Shown here in pieces: positions 7,978-20,800 of a DNA stretch of 64,000 bases (position 1 is its first letter; every line of letters starts with the position of its first letter). This stretch comes from a virus. The notes beneath the pieces are model-generated. The model ran no database searches, was not told the DNA's origin, and saw only the letters and a list, made by a program, of their open reading frames with translations. The translations under genes were made by a program, and so were the position numbers. The stretch spans positions 62,001 to 126,000 of the IMG/VR virus record IMGVR_UViG_3300009180_000021. The stretch is one strand, 5' to 3'.

Positions 7978-10900
7978 ATGGCAACACAAAGATGTAATAG
8001 CTACGATAAAATTATTGCTCAAACCTTGTTTTTAGGAGCAAGCGTATCTAACTTTAATGTTAGTAAGGGATGGGCAGGACAAGCATCTCAATTAACGGTT
8101 AATTTAATTGAAGACAAAAATTCGCCATCATGTCTCTATAATACTGGACAAGAACTAAGAATATCGAAACAATTTCCACAACCAGTAGATGGAACAACAC
8201 CCACCGATGGCCGCGATCTTAAACCAGCTATTGATACATATATTGGTCTTCCAGCACAGGGTGTTTCTTTATCGACATTCGAGTTACCTGATCATTATTA
8301 TACTTGTAGTGGACATCAATGTTATGTTGATACCACAGGATGTGCTGCTACAACAGGAGCACCAGGAAATCCACCTACTCCAGGAACAAAACTAGAAGAT
8401 CTTATGGTTCCTGGTAAGGTTTTTTATGAATTTATGCCAACATATGCTCCACCACAAGCATTATTTTCTAAATATTGGTTTAATAGTGATCCTGGATTTT
8501 TTGGAAAACCAAATAGAATTGATACAACCGGTAATTTGATCCTTAAGTATCAATCCGACAATTTAAATCTTAACAAAGGATACGATATAATCAATACTCC
8601 TGTTTATTTTAAGATGGGAGATTTTGCTTTTGGTGGAATTGTTCAGTCTTGGAGCAATAGTTTGAATTCAGGAGGAGAAAACTATACTGTTAATATTGCT
8701 GGATTTGAAAGCGTTTTATCAAATTGTTATATAATATTGAATAATTTTGCTGGTGCTATTTATAGCAGAGCTGACGATCCTACCACAAACTCTGATACAA
8801 CTATAGATAATAGTTTAGCTGGTCCAAGAAATTATGTTGGAAGAGAGGGCGTTGATTATTATGGACCAATATCTAGTGGAAATATGCCAAATATTTTTAA
8901 TGTTTATGGATTTTTGGAGTCATTAGGACAAGGTGGATTTGGAGGAGCAAATATTAATCAAGAAGGTATATCTGCAAATAAGATTGTAGATGCTTTATCT
9001 GTACTAACTTCTAGTACAAGTAATAGTAGCCCAAACTTTTTTACTGATATGGACCAAGGAAACCAACAAGATTATTATAGAGATTTTGGTTCAAAAAGTG
9101 CTTTTTCTCCTTTTGGAAGAATTTTAGTAAAAACAATGCAAGAGTTTGATAGTTACGAGCCAATAAAGACAACTTTTGCTAGATTCGGGGTGATACCTCC
9201 CACATTAACATATGTAGATACCGGAAGATCAGCAAGATCAGGCAGCACTCAAATAACAGATAATTACTGTCAGTTCGTATTAGATTTGTCCGAATTACCA
9301 AGAACTCCTAATGATTATAGAATAGCTGGTCCAGTTATAACCATAATGGATCTTATTAATCAGATAACTGAAGAGTCCGGGTATGACTATCATATCTCGT
9401 ACTATCCCGTTTCTCATCAAAATACCCTGTATAATGTTATTAAAGTTCATACCATATCCAGACTATCTCAACCGAAGACAAATAGCATAGAAAATACCAT
9501 CAAACTATTGCAATGTCAAGGATATCCTATAAGCTCTTTACAGGTTGGTAAAGAAAAAAACGAAACTCATGCCAGACAAATGATTTTAGGAGGAAAACAA
9601 CAAAGACTTTACCAAGCTAAAAGTTTAAGATTAGCCTATTCTCAAAACACATATATTTTTAACCCGATAACATATCAATTCGTTGATTTTATGAGAATGG
9701 GTAGTTGGAAACCCGATAATGCTAGAACAAGAGAACCAGGTCCTGGTGTTAGAGACTGGTATCATCATGGTAAAATTAAATTTCCATCATTTCTATCAAC
9801 AAGAAACATTGACTTATCTGCTATAATTAATCCTGCTTATAGTGGATTCTATGAATATCAAAATAAAATTCAAAATAAAATTACTACAATAAGTGGAACA
9901 TTTAATACTCTAGATAACAAATGGTCAGATTCAAAAAATTTAGCAAGCAATCAATTTAGTCCACTACAAGGGAATTATGGGGCTTCTAATATTGTTAAAC
10001 AAAGCGGCTTGGACCCAATGACAGCCAATGCTAATTTTCCTGTTGGGGCTGCGGGTCCATTTGGAACTAATCCTAATGAAAGATTTTTCCCTATTTATAT
10101 GGATGTTATATCTCCATTTTTTGGTTTTGCTATGGAAAGCGAAATAAATGTTGATATAGGTACGAATAATAATAATGATTTTAGAAGAATAAGACCAGTA
10201 TTTTTTGATACTTGGACTGGACAGTTGGTTCTTCTTTTAGGACTATTCGAGCTACCAACAACTTCTGTTGATCTGGAAGGATTTTACTCCTCTAGAGCAC
10301 AAAAATATTTTACATTAACAGAAAATGAAATGCGAGCCGCTATTGCCGGTTTTGAAAACTTTTTAGTATATTCATTATCTAAAACCTATAAAAATGATCT
10401 TATCGAAATGGTCAGAATAGCATTTCAAAATAAGATATATAATGAATATATTGCAGACTTGCATGTTGATGCCGCTACAGCTTTGGAAATGGCTCAGGAA
10501 GCTACTGATTGGTATTGGAAATTAACCAATAGCAATATTGCTGGTCCTTTTGGGCAAACAGTAGAAATGGCTGGAGATAAGGGCGATGGATCTGCAACTA
10601 TTGATCCAGAAGCCTTAAAAGATTTACAGATTATTCATAATTTTATTAGTGAAATAGCTAATAAATATTATGGAAAAAAATATATGGTACATGCTCCGTC
10701 CCTGAGATCATACAGAGATGATCAATTTGCCGATATAGTATTATCTACTCAGGTTGGCGATGCATATGTCTTTGGTGGTGGTGGAGAGCTGCACTATAAT
10801 TATGAACCCACTAACGATGGAGCTTGGGAAGAATATGGAAATATAATTGATGATACAATTGCTGTTGGATCAAAATATTGGTATAATATTACCGATGATG

Positions 10901-13900
10901 TGGGTAAAATTAAGCCTTTAGTCGGATATAATATCAGCGAAAGTTTTGACTATATAAGACACAATATATGTAGAATGACTATTGCTCAAGTAAATGATTA
11001 CAAGTATGCTAAAAATGATCCATTTTGGAGTTTTGATAATTATGAATACATGATGAGAGTTAGAGATGGGTCTTGTAGTCTTAATAAATTTTTAGTTCCT
11101 TCAGTTGACATATCCTCTCTAGGAACTACTGATTATGTTACTGTCGATGTTGAAGGAGTAACAGACTTAACCAGTTTACCAAGAATATATAATCAATGGA
11201 AAATTACTGGAAATACTAGAACGCCATTTAATCCATTAAATTATAATTTTAGTAAGACAACAGCAAAAGACCCATTTGGTTCAGGCTTATTGGCTGCGGA
11301 CGGTAGTCCAATACCAATGAAAAAACTATATGCTACAACAAGCTTGGAAGAAAAATTTATATATCTAGAACCGTCAAAATTATATGGTCCAAGAATTTTA
11401 GTAGATGCTCCGGGTTTAGCTCTTGGATTTTCTAGTAATGAATATTCCAAAGATCCTAATAGAACAGTATTATCAAATATTGCTGTAGAAGATCTATCTA
11501 TTTATTTGCATTCTGTAGACCCAAACAACTGGGACAATGAATGGATAAGATTTATGCTATTCTATACTAGTCCGATAGCTGGTACACAGTCTTTTATGAT
11601 AGGTAATTATGCTGCATCAGCTAATCAGTCAGCAAATTTTGTAGAAATTGCCCCAAAAGTAGCCCATCCATTTTTTGTTGGAATACCAATAAAATCTAAT
11701 CAGTTTAGTTATGGTCCATGGACAAACTATCCATTTAGACAAAGAGAGAGGATATTTGTAAGTGGCAATAATATTACAACAAGTAGTTCCATACCTCCAT
11801 CTTGTACTATAACAGGGGTTACATTTGATGAGAGTCAAGCAAGAAAAGCTGTTGATAATTGGATGCTACCGACCAATGTTGAGATAATAGAGGATTTTGT
11901 GCCTTGGAATTATGGAGGGATGACATTTTTGGATAGCGCTGCTCATAATGAGATAGAAAAAAAGCTTAATTATCAATCAGTAATTGAAACCGCACAAATA
12001 GATATTCCTAAATTGCCACTATTTAGTTTGGGAGGGGCTTTTGTAACCGGTATGTTGGATCCTATATTTCCAATGACTGGAGAATTATCTATTTCATATA
12101 TAGATTATAAAGACAATGATTCTTTTGCTAGAATTTTACAGACATTACCAATTAATAGCGGGGCTATTATACCACAAGTTCCAACAATTACAACCAAAAA
12201 TTTAGACTATAAAGTATTTGTTGTCACTGGAATATCTGTATATACTGATGGTCCAATAATAACAAATATACAAACGTCAATTGGTCAAGGAGGAATTACA
12301 ACTACCTATCATTTTAGAACCTATACACAAAAATTAGGGTTATTTAATAAACAGGCTAATGATAGACTAAAAAAATTAGGTACGGATGGATTTAAGAGGA
12401 ATAAGAAAATTGCAGGTATACAACAGCAAGCAACTAATATATTAAATGTTCAAAATAAATTTTTACAGGAAAAACGTATAGAGGGTGCTTCTTTTAGTGG
12501 TAAGGATTTAAGTAGTAAACTTTTTGGATGGAGTCCAAGCACAGTATTGATTGGTCAGGCTAACCCCTATATAAGATGTCCGGACAGAGAAACACCATAT
12601 CTCGAACCGAATGGATTGTATAGTCAAGTAACAGGATTAAATACTGATCATTCGTCTAAGCCTTCGGGATTTATTCTAGTTCCAGGAAAAGATCCAGGAA
12701 CTTATAGTGGAGTTATGAATAGTGGATATTTAACTGATATGCTATCTTCTGTTGCTTTAGGTTCTACTATCAGATATAAAACAAGTGTTGGATTATACCA
12801 ATTAAAAGAAGTTGATGCTCAGATAAAAAAAGATCATGGATTGCAATCTATGATGAGTATTGATGGTATTTTTTCTCCAGTATCTTTTTATCCAACATTT
12901 AAAAATAGTACCTATAGTTATACGTTGTATGATACTTATACCTGTCCATTTTGTAAAGGTACAAAAAAAATACTTGCTGACTATGTTTTTAAAACCAAAG
13001 AGGGAAAATCAACTAATTTCACTGGTATAAAGATTTATTGTGACAAGTGCTGTAGAGGTAGTGAAAATCCTGTTGAGATGCTTAAAAGTACTCAAACAAC
13101 ATCATCATCGACACAATCAATAGAAACTTTACCACCATACATCATAACTAGTGGAACTGATATAACTGCCTTAGATTTTATTAAAAAAGCTGGTGCTTCA
13201 GTCTCATCTTCAACAATAACATCTACTTCATCGACATCTACTTCATCGACATCTACTGTAGGTGTAACTATACCTATTAATTTGGTAACATTAAATCCGA
13301 TAGTTGTTCCTCATGGTAACTTAGCAAATACTAATGTTCAATTGTATAGTGGGATTCATCCTGATGGTAGCGGTATTCATGGAGACTTATCGATAGGTAT
13401 ATATTCGTCATATAGCCCTAGAATGTTTCATGATAGATGCAGACACAGTATAGAAATAGTTGGAAGAGGCGCGGTCAAACCAAAAAATATTGATATTCAT
13501 AATAATATTGATTATTATATGAGTCGTAAATTTTTAAATAAACCACAATTTCAACCAGATTTTTATAACAAAGATATATTATTGGCTAAAAAAATAAAAG
13601 AAAAAGAAGGAATTAATGTAGACTATCAGATGAACGAAAGATTTCTTGGCCTTAGAGGTCCTCTAGTAATGCATGGTTGGGGTTATGATCTTGAGGGTTA
13701 TCCTGTTCCTAATGCTGCAGATGAGCCTTATCAGGTTGATCAATATGGTAGACCAAGAAGATTTAAATTATTATTAAAAGCAGAAAATACAACAGTCAAT
13801 AAAAAATATGACGATATATCAGATACTAAATTTGTATTTAGATTTACAAATACTACAATTAACATTCTGACAGCTATAGTAGATTGGGCCGAGCCCCCAC

Positions 13901-14880
13901 TCGATACAAATGGTCGGCCGACAAGAACGCCACCAGATCTAAGTGATGAAGAAATTATTATTATTGAAAAATGTAAATTCCTAATTCAAAATAATCTTGA
14001 CTGGGTTAAAAATTTTGAATTGGATGCTTTTTGTATAGATCAACTAGACTATGTAAAAAACTTGATGCGTCGTGTTGGTGGAGGTTTTAGTGCTAGTCAG
14101 ATAGATAATTTCCATTTTATTACTTATGAGGTAATATACGAAACAAATATGGAAAATATTGGTGGATTCATGGATGATACTGTTGCTTATCCAAATGATA
14201 AAACTGCAGGATTTCAAGGACCCATAGTAAGTAAAACACAACGATGGCAAGTGACAGCGAGCAAATCTTATGAGGATCCACCGGCAACAACCCCTGGAAA
14301 ATGGACAGATAAACAAAAGTTAAAACAATTTTACTTGAATTGGGCAGAGCGTACTGACCTGTGGCCTGTTGGACCAATAGATTTTAGATGGGATGAAAGC
14401 AGAAGGGTATGGACAACCAAATCCTCAGATGCTGCATCACTATATAAAATGGTTTATGTAACCTTAGAAGAAGATCTAGTAAGAGACGACGGCATGGATG
14501 AAACATACCCAGCAAGAGGTTTCTTAGATGATCTTGAATATTCAACAGAACCGTTGGCTGCTGGATTGAGAAGATTGGTTTTTGTAAAGGATAAAGCTGG
14601 ATTTAGTGCTCCAAGAGGAGCAAAACTATTGTGTAGATATGATAAAGATAGCGGATTTTATGAAGCTGTTAGTAAACCATCATTTATTGCTAAGGGAGCT
14701 ATTGCTCCGGGTTCAAACCAAGCAACATTAGAGATGTCTTATGCCCCAGGAAAGAAAAGAGGTGAAGCATATCCTACTATGTTGGTTCTTTTTGAAAATC
14801 CATTTAATTTATCAACATCTGGTGGTAATGGCTTATTTACATATATTAATGGAAAATGGACATTAACAACAAGCTCCTAA
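7978..14880 (+). CDS. Giant virion protein (2300 aa), possible baseplate hub, with zinc-finger insert
   Basis: 2300 residues. The N-terminus (SVSNFNVSKGWAGQAS, then MGDFAFGGIVQSW and YTVNIAGFESVL at about 210-250) loosely resembles hub or gpD-like baseplate proteins; this is a weak call. A CPFC...CDKC pair at residues about 1655-1690 looks like a zinc-binding knuckle, unusual in a virion protein. A Ser/Thr-rich hinge lies at about residues 1735-1760. The C-terminal 500 residues contain GYPVPNAADEPYQVDQYGRPRR-like turns. The gene begins 2 bases after the previous stop and ends 1 base before the next start. Confidence 0.7.
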   Translation: MATQRCNSYDKIIAQTLFLGASVSNFNVSKGWAGQASQLTVNLIEDKNSPSCLYNTGQELRISKQFPQPVDGTTPTDGRDLKPAIDTYIGLPAQGVSLSTFELPDHYYTCSGHQCYVDTTGCAATTGAPGNPPTPGTKLEDLMVPGKVFYEFMPTYAPPQALFSKYWFNSDPGFFGKPNRIDTTGNLILKYQSDNLNLNKGYDIINTPVYFKMGDFAFGGIVQSWSNSLNSGGENYTVNIAGFESVLSNCYIILNNFAGAIYSRADDPTTNSDTTIDNSLAGPRNYVGREGVDYYGPISSGNMPNIFNVYGFLESLGQGGFGGANINQEGISANKIVDALSVLTSSTSNSSPNFFTDMDQGNQQDYYRDFGSKSAFSPFGRILVKTMQEFDSYEPIKTTFARFGVIPPTLTYVDTGRSARSGSTQITDNYCQFVLDLSELPRTPNDYRIAGPVITIMDLINQITEESGYDYHISYYPVSHQNTLYNVIKVHTISRLSQPKTNSIENTIKLLQCQGYPISSLQVGKEKNETHARQMILGGKQQRLYQAKSLRLAYSQNTYIFNPITYQFVDFMRMGSWKPDNARTREPGPGVRDWYHHGKIKFPSFLSTRNIDLSAIINPAYSGFYEYQNKIQNKITTISGTFNTLDNKWSDSKNLASNQFSPLQGNYGASNIVKQSGLDPMTANANFPVGAAGPFGTNPNERFFPIYMDVISPFFGFAMESEINVDIGTNNNNDFRRIRPVFFDTWTGQLVLLLGLFELPTTSVDLEGFYSSRAQKYFTLTENEMRAAIAGFENFLVYSLSKTYKNDLIEMVRIAFQNKIYNEYIADLHVDAATALEMAQEATDWYWKLTNSNIAGPFGQTVEMAGDKGDGSATIDPEALKDLQIIHNFISEIANKYYGKKYMVHAPSLRSYRDDQFADIVLSTQVGDAYVFGGGGELHYNYEPTNDGAWEEYGNIIDDTIAVGSKYWYNITDDVGKIKPLVGYNISESFDYIRHNICRMTIAQVNDYKYAKNDPFWSFDNYEYMMRVRDGSCSLNKFLVPSVDISSLGTTDYVTVDVEGVTDLTSLPRIYNQWKITGNTRTPFNPLNYNFSKTTAKDPFGSGLLAADGSPIPMKKLYATTSLEEKFIYLEPSKLYGPRILVDAPGLALGFSSNEYSKDPNRTVLSNIAVEDLSIYLHSVDPNNWDNEWIRFMLFYTSPIAGTQSFMIGNYAASANQSANFVEIAPKVAHPFFVGIPIKSNQFSYGPWTNYPFRQRERIFVSGNNITTSSSIPPSCTITGVTFDESQARKAVDNWMLPTNVEIIEDFVPWNYGGMTFLDSAAHNEIEKKLNYQSVIETAQIDIPKLPLFSLGGAFVTGMLDPIFPMTGELSISYIDYKDNDSFARILQTLPINSGAIIPQVPTITTKNLDYKVFVVTGISVYTDGPIITNIQTSIGQGGITTTYHFRTYTQKLGLFNKQANDRLKKLGTDGFKRNKKIAGIQQQATNILNVQNKFLQEKRIEGASFSGKDLSSKLFGWSPSTVLIGQANPYIRCPDRETPYLEPNGLYSQVTGLNTDHSSKPSGFILVPGKDPGTYSGVMNSGYLTDMLSSVALGSTIRYKTSVGLYQLKEVDAQIKKDHGLQSMMSIDGIFSPVSFYPTFKNSTYSYTLYDTYTCPFCKGTKKILADYVFKTKEGKSTNFTGIKIYCDKCCRGSENPVEMLKSTQTTSSSTQSIETLPPYIITSGTDITALDFIKKAGASVSSSTITSTSSTSTSSTSTVGVTIPINLVTLNPIVVPHGNLANTNVQLYSGIHPDGSGIHGDLSIGIYSSYSPRMFHDRCRHSIEIVGRGAVKPKNIDIHNNIDYYMSRKFLNKPQFQPDFYNKDILLAKKIKEKEGINVDYQMNERFLGLRGPLVMHGWGYDLEGYPVPNAADEPYQVDQYGRPRRFKLLLKAENTTVNKKYDDISDTKFVFRFTNTTINILTAIVDWAEPPLDTNGRPTRTPPDLSDEEIIIIEKCKFLIQNNLDWVKNFELDAFCIDQLDYVKNLMRRVGGGFSASQIDNFHFITYEVIYETNMENIGGFMDDTVAYPNDKTAGFQGPIVSKTQRWQVTASKSYEDPPATTPGKWTDKQKLKQFYLNWAERTDLWPVGPIDFRWDESRRVWTTKSSDAASLYKMVYVTLEEDLVRDDGMDETYPARGFLDDLEYSTEPLAAGLRRLVFVKDKAGFSAPRGAKLLCRYDKDSGFYEAVSKPSFIAKGAIAPGSNQATLEMSYAPGKKRGEAYPTMLVLFENPFNLSTSGGNGLFTYINGKWTLTTSS

Positions 14881-14881
14881 T

Positions 14882-17800
14882 ATGTACAAGATAAATAATA
14901 TTAAGCACTGCAATATTTTTAATAATTCTTTTTTTCAAGATTTAGAACAATATAGATTAATAGACGATATTAATGGAGATACCTATATAAAATATGAATC
15001 GGAAACTGGAGTGAAACCAGTATCCGTGAGAATGGAAGCGATTACTGGACTTATAGATAATAGTGTCGATCCTGAAGTTTGGACTCCAGTACTTATAACT
15101 GGTGAAAAATTCTTAGCTAATAAGCCATTTTTTGGTAAACAGCAAATACACAATAATATTTTAGGGGTAGAAAATGCTGTAAGCTTTGAATCAAAATTTA
15201 AAAACTGGAATACAGAACTACCTTCTCCATCAGGTACAGGATTCAAAAGTATAGATATGAGCTCTAATTGGTTCGTATCGACTATGAGTACAACTATTAA
15301 ACCAGAATATGGTTTATTATTTTGGTATAAAAAAAATAGTGCTCCATATAGTAGTAGAGGTACTCTAGACTATCAAGACATACCAATCAGTACTATAATA
15401 TCCTGGACAGGAACATATACATACAAAGGAATGAATTTAAGCAGTGGTGATTATGGGGTTAAAATCAATGATAAAACTATTAGTTTATTGAATAAAAAAT
15501 CTGCACTAATACAAAATAGTAATGATCCATATTCTACTGGTTTGAATGTTAGCTTTAACAGTGAAATACAGACAATAAATATTGGAAGTCAACCTAGTGG
15601 TTCTCATTATTATGTACTAACTAAAGGAATAAAATATATACCAGAAAATAGCAATACCCCTCCATCTTTTTATGATTTATGGATTCCAGATGGTGAATGT
15701 TTTTCATATTATGAAACTGAAATAGCTTCCATAAGGAGTAAAACTAATTTAGAAAATTCTAACACATACCTATCTCCTTCATTATATCCAGTATATAGAG
15801 AAATATATCATACACTAACATTACGCAGACTTCGTGGATCAGCGTATTCTTATAATAAGAAACAAAGTTTAGCATTACAAAAATTATGCTATTTCCTTAG
15901 TAGTTCTCCTATCATAGATAGAACTACAATAAATATTTTAAATGATGATGAAATCTATAATGCGGTAACAACGTATATCAATCTAGATATTACTGATACT
16001 GGCGATAATACAGATATAAAAGAACTCAAAAAAATACTAAATATCATATTCAATAAATACAAAAAAATATCATATCATATATATAAAAGACATAATAGAA
16101 ATAATTATATACAATCAAAATTAGATTTGGTTAAAAAACTATTAGGTAAATATCCTCCATATCTTTCCATAGTGAGTGATATTGGTTTAAGCTTGAAAAA
16201 ACCAATAAGTAATGGACCTCATGCTTTTTTATCTTTGTCTTCGATTGGAATGTATGATAAAAATATACCGGCAACTAGTTCAATATATAATAATAGTTCC
16301 ATAGAAATTGGTAATATAAAATATTTAACAGATATTACTACATCAGGATCAGTTATAAATATTAGAGCAAATAATTTTGCAACTACTGGGTATATTCCAT
16401 TAGCTGATATATCTCTACGAGCACCAATAGCTGACACATTCTATTTGGGTAGTGGAATAAGAATTTCTAACTTTAGTAATCAGTCTGTAATCAAAGGATA
16501 TGATGTTAATCCAAGTCCAGGAAGTGAGGATTATTCATATCTATGGGAAAAAATAAGTGGACCCAATTGTTTGAAATTTAAAGACATAAATAAAGCCGGG
16601 ATAAAAGCCTATCAAGTAACAGCATATCCTACATCATCAGATCCTACCCCAGACATCCATATTTTTTCTACTGGAACTTATGAAATTAAAGCAACAAGAA
16701 CAACAACTGGAGGAGTTTCACAATCTGACATATTAAAGATCACCACATCAGATACTGAACCACTAAATTCTTCAATAACCCCACCAGCACCTTCTGTTAA
16801 TAATAAGATAATAAATGGGGTTTTTAAACAGGTAGCTTTTAATAAAAGAGGTCTTTTATGGATAGTAGATTCTGATAACTATTATGATGATGGAGAAACT
16901 AACGAAGTAAATTTTGATCGGTTAAATGTTACAAAACTTAGAGATGTTCAATTAGATTTTAATATAGATGGTCAAGAAGTAACATTGATGAATCAAGATG
17001 CAAATTTAAAACTATCTTTTTATCCAAATAATACTAAAATATTATTATTGAGCATACAGATAGAGAATATGAGAGATAGAGATAATAAGTATTCTCAATG
17101 TAAATCATTTTTTAAAGAACAAGTAGTAGCAGATAAAAAAATTAGGTTGGCGGACAATGTTGAGTTGGGAGCTTCTAGTTATGTTAGAAAATATCGAGAT
17201 ACAACAACATTCTATTATCATGATTCTATTTCTACAAATGGAAGAACCAATAGTAAAGTATCGTACACTACCCCACTGATCTCCACAACTTTATCTCCAC
17301 AAATCTTACCCTATGGCGGATACGATACTAAGGTAGTAGATAATCTTGGTATTAAAATATCTGGACATCCTCAGCCAGAATCTTTAGAAATGCCAATACT
17401 TTTATCTAGAAACAATTTTTATTTAATTCCTGGGACAGGAAAGTATTGTCATCTTAAAGAAGTTTTACCAACAGGAGATGGACATTATGTTGATTTTAGA
17501 CGAGGGCATTTCCACCCCAGCTCTGGATGGATAAAAGATAATGGTAGCTTTGGCTATTTAAATCAATCGTGTGTAATATCTAATAATCTTGATAGACAGA
17601 AATCATTTGCTTTCAGTGGACCAGGACTGATGTATTTAAAACCATCAATGGATGGACAAAATTTAGTACATCAATCTACAATAATAATAAATGAAAATCT
17701 GTTAACATCCGATATCGCAATAGGGAATAAATATGGCTTTGATTCTATCAAGTGGAATAATCTTGATTATGATAATTTAAATAGTAGCCCAAATATTCCG

Positions 17801-20800
17801 ATCCAAGATGAAAGTAGAAATAATCTGATATCTGATGGCTGTTTGAGATCTTCTATTACTTATGGAATACCCACAACAGGTATTTCACACTTAGTTATCA
17901 AAGATTTAGAAGTCAAATTGAATTTTTTGAACTATGTTAATCCTAAAAACTTGGTTGTATGGTTAGATGTTAAAAACCCCAGGTTTTCAAGGGACTCATT
18001 ACCAAATGACAATAAGTTTTTTATCAAATCAAATTTTAATGGATTCACAAATAATAGTCAAGCGAATATGTATTTATCAGCATTAGGAAATATGAATACG
18101 GGTAATGCCATACCTTCCAATGGTACTGCAAGATTATACTTACTGAATCAAGAAAATATATCTAACTATAATACAAATTTTAGTTTTAAGTTCTCTGATC
18201 ATGCTGATAAGTATATTAGTACATCAAAAAGTATAGATAATAACTATATCAAATCTCCACTAAAAGAACAATTAAATAATTATGGAATCATACAACCGAC
18301 AGTTGTTGCTACCGGATATAATGATATAGATTCTCAAATTTATAGTAGTATAATTAAAACTAACAATATAAATACTGCCGGAAATTCATTTCTTAAATTT
18401 TATAACATACCATTAACTGGTACTGAATTTACAATAAATTTTTCTTTTATTGATCCAATAGACTATACTAATACTATTTTAGATAACCTATTAATCAATG
18501 ATAGCGTAGCAGGATTATCTTCTACAGAGAATAAGCATTATTCATCTTCTGTATCTGATAGTTTATGTAGTTGGGAGATCATTGTTCATACTGACGATAT
18601 ACATCAACCTATAGCTAAAGATATTTTAGGATATATAGATTATTCTGCATTTTCTCCTGTAAATCCATATAATCCTTCCAGTGGCGTTAATTTTATTGGA
18701 GATTTTACTAATAAAAATTACTTGATACCTAGTGTTAATATAAATGCTCCTTATCCATATTTTGCAAATATAAATACTTGTTTTAATTGTGATCCGGATA
18801 TGTATCGAGGAATATCTAGTCAGATACCAACATTTCCTTCTCTTTTACCATACGCTATGATCGGACTATCCGCAATGTCACTAGGTCTTGCGGGCGTAGT
18901 TGGTGGTCTTCAAGCATTGGCTATGGTAAGTTCTTTTATGTCTAATGGTGGTCGCGCTGATCCTATTATTAATTATTTTACTGATGTTAGGTTCTTTAAT
19001 CAAACTATAGCCAGTGATGCTCAGTATTATAAGCCAATATACTCTAATCTATCTTTTGGTGATGCTAACACAGCTATAGTGTGTGCTAGTAATAATGGTG
19101 CTGAATGGTATTATTTTGAGACACCAATATTTAGATATATAAATACTCCACCTTTATCAAAAAATAAATACAAATTTATTAAATTAGCAGAAAAAAATAT
19201 ACCTCAATTATCACATTTTAATTATACTATAATAAATACTTATAATGATCTGAAACTATCATCAGTTATTCAATCTACAACATTTAATATAGAACAATTA
19301 TCTGGTACTGGCATTATACTATCTGATATGGCTCCTTTCTATAAGAACGATATAGTGTATGTTAAAAATCAAACAGAACCTACACAAAACGGATATTACG
19401 TTGTTAAAGAAACGGCTTGGGATAAAATACCTATCTCAATAAATCCAATATTCTTACAGAATAATTATGATCCCTCATGGTCTGAACAAGATATAGTATC
19501 TGATACTAATGATAAAAAAGAAATTTTAGTAGATGGAACGAGAGCATTTGACTTTTTTGATGTCTCTCAATATATAAAAGTATCTACCATAGACGATAAT
19601 AGTGTCTATATCAAAAGTAAGCATATTATATCTACTGTTAATGGATATAAAACCCTATTTGTACTTAGCGCTGGAGTAGGAACAAATGGATATATTACTA
19701 AGCCAAGTGGTGTCGCTGATACCTTATTCTTATATAGAGACGATACTACTACAAGGTCATCAGAAAAATTCCCTATTAATAGCTGGGCTTTTAGTAATAG
19801 TTTAACAGAATCTTTTGGTCCAATCAATCCAGAATCTCACATTACTACATATAGTGAAGGTAGCATAGGATGGGGAACAGATCTTCTAATACAAGATAAA
19901 CTCTATACAGTAAGTCCAGATTATAGTAAAATACAAAATACAAAAGATATTTTTAACAATCAAATTAATGATAGGTTAAAATTTAATCACATAGATATTA
20001 TTGATAACATAGGAACAGTCTATCCTTTTGATTTTACTGAGGATCCCAATGATCCTAATAAGGATCAATTAAGGGGTTGGTCTTACACAAAAAATGACTT
20101 GCGTTATATTTTTGAAAGTACTGATGATGTTTTTAGTAAAGATAAGATAGAAAATCAGTTGATTAAAAATTTAAGATCAACGTCTTTTGCCGATAAATCT
20201 GAGCCTGTCATGGTATGTATTAAGTCTATTCAGTTTACGGGCATTCCATTTTCCGGGGAAATCTATATAGAAAATGATTATACTAGAAACAGTATAATAA
20301 ATTTTAGCCCTACAGATAAAGATACCATACGTAATAGGTTAGATCTGCTTTGTACTGGTATAATTCCTTCCAGTTTAAAGTATTATAATAATCTATCTAA
20401 TGACCCAGCTTCCTGTCTAAATAAACAAACATATGATACGGGTATTTGTTTAAAGATGGAAGCAAAACAAACTCTCGTCAATCTTACAAGAGAAAAAACT
20501 AATCTACAGATGGCGCTATCTTTATGCACAACATCTGATGAGATTATGCCTTACATATCTGGAAGTATAGTTGTAAATACTGGACCAAATCTACCACCAG
20601 AAGCTAATACTATTACAGTCTCATATAAAGAGAATAGAGACTTATATTGGATTCATATTGATCCAGAAAAGCCTTGTAGATTAGCCGAAGAGATATCTAT
20701 AAAAATACCATATAAAACTTCATATGAGATAGGATCAATAGTTGGTAATGTAGTTGGTGATGATTCACAGATATTACCTCCAATTAATGCTAACATAACT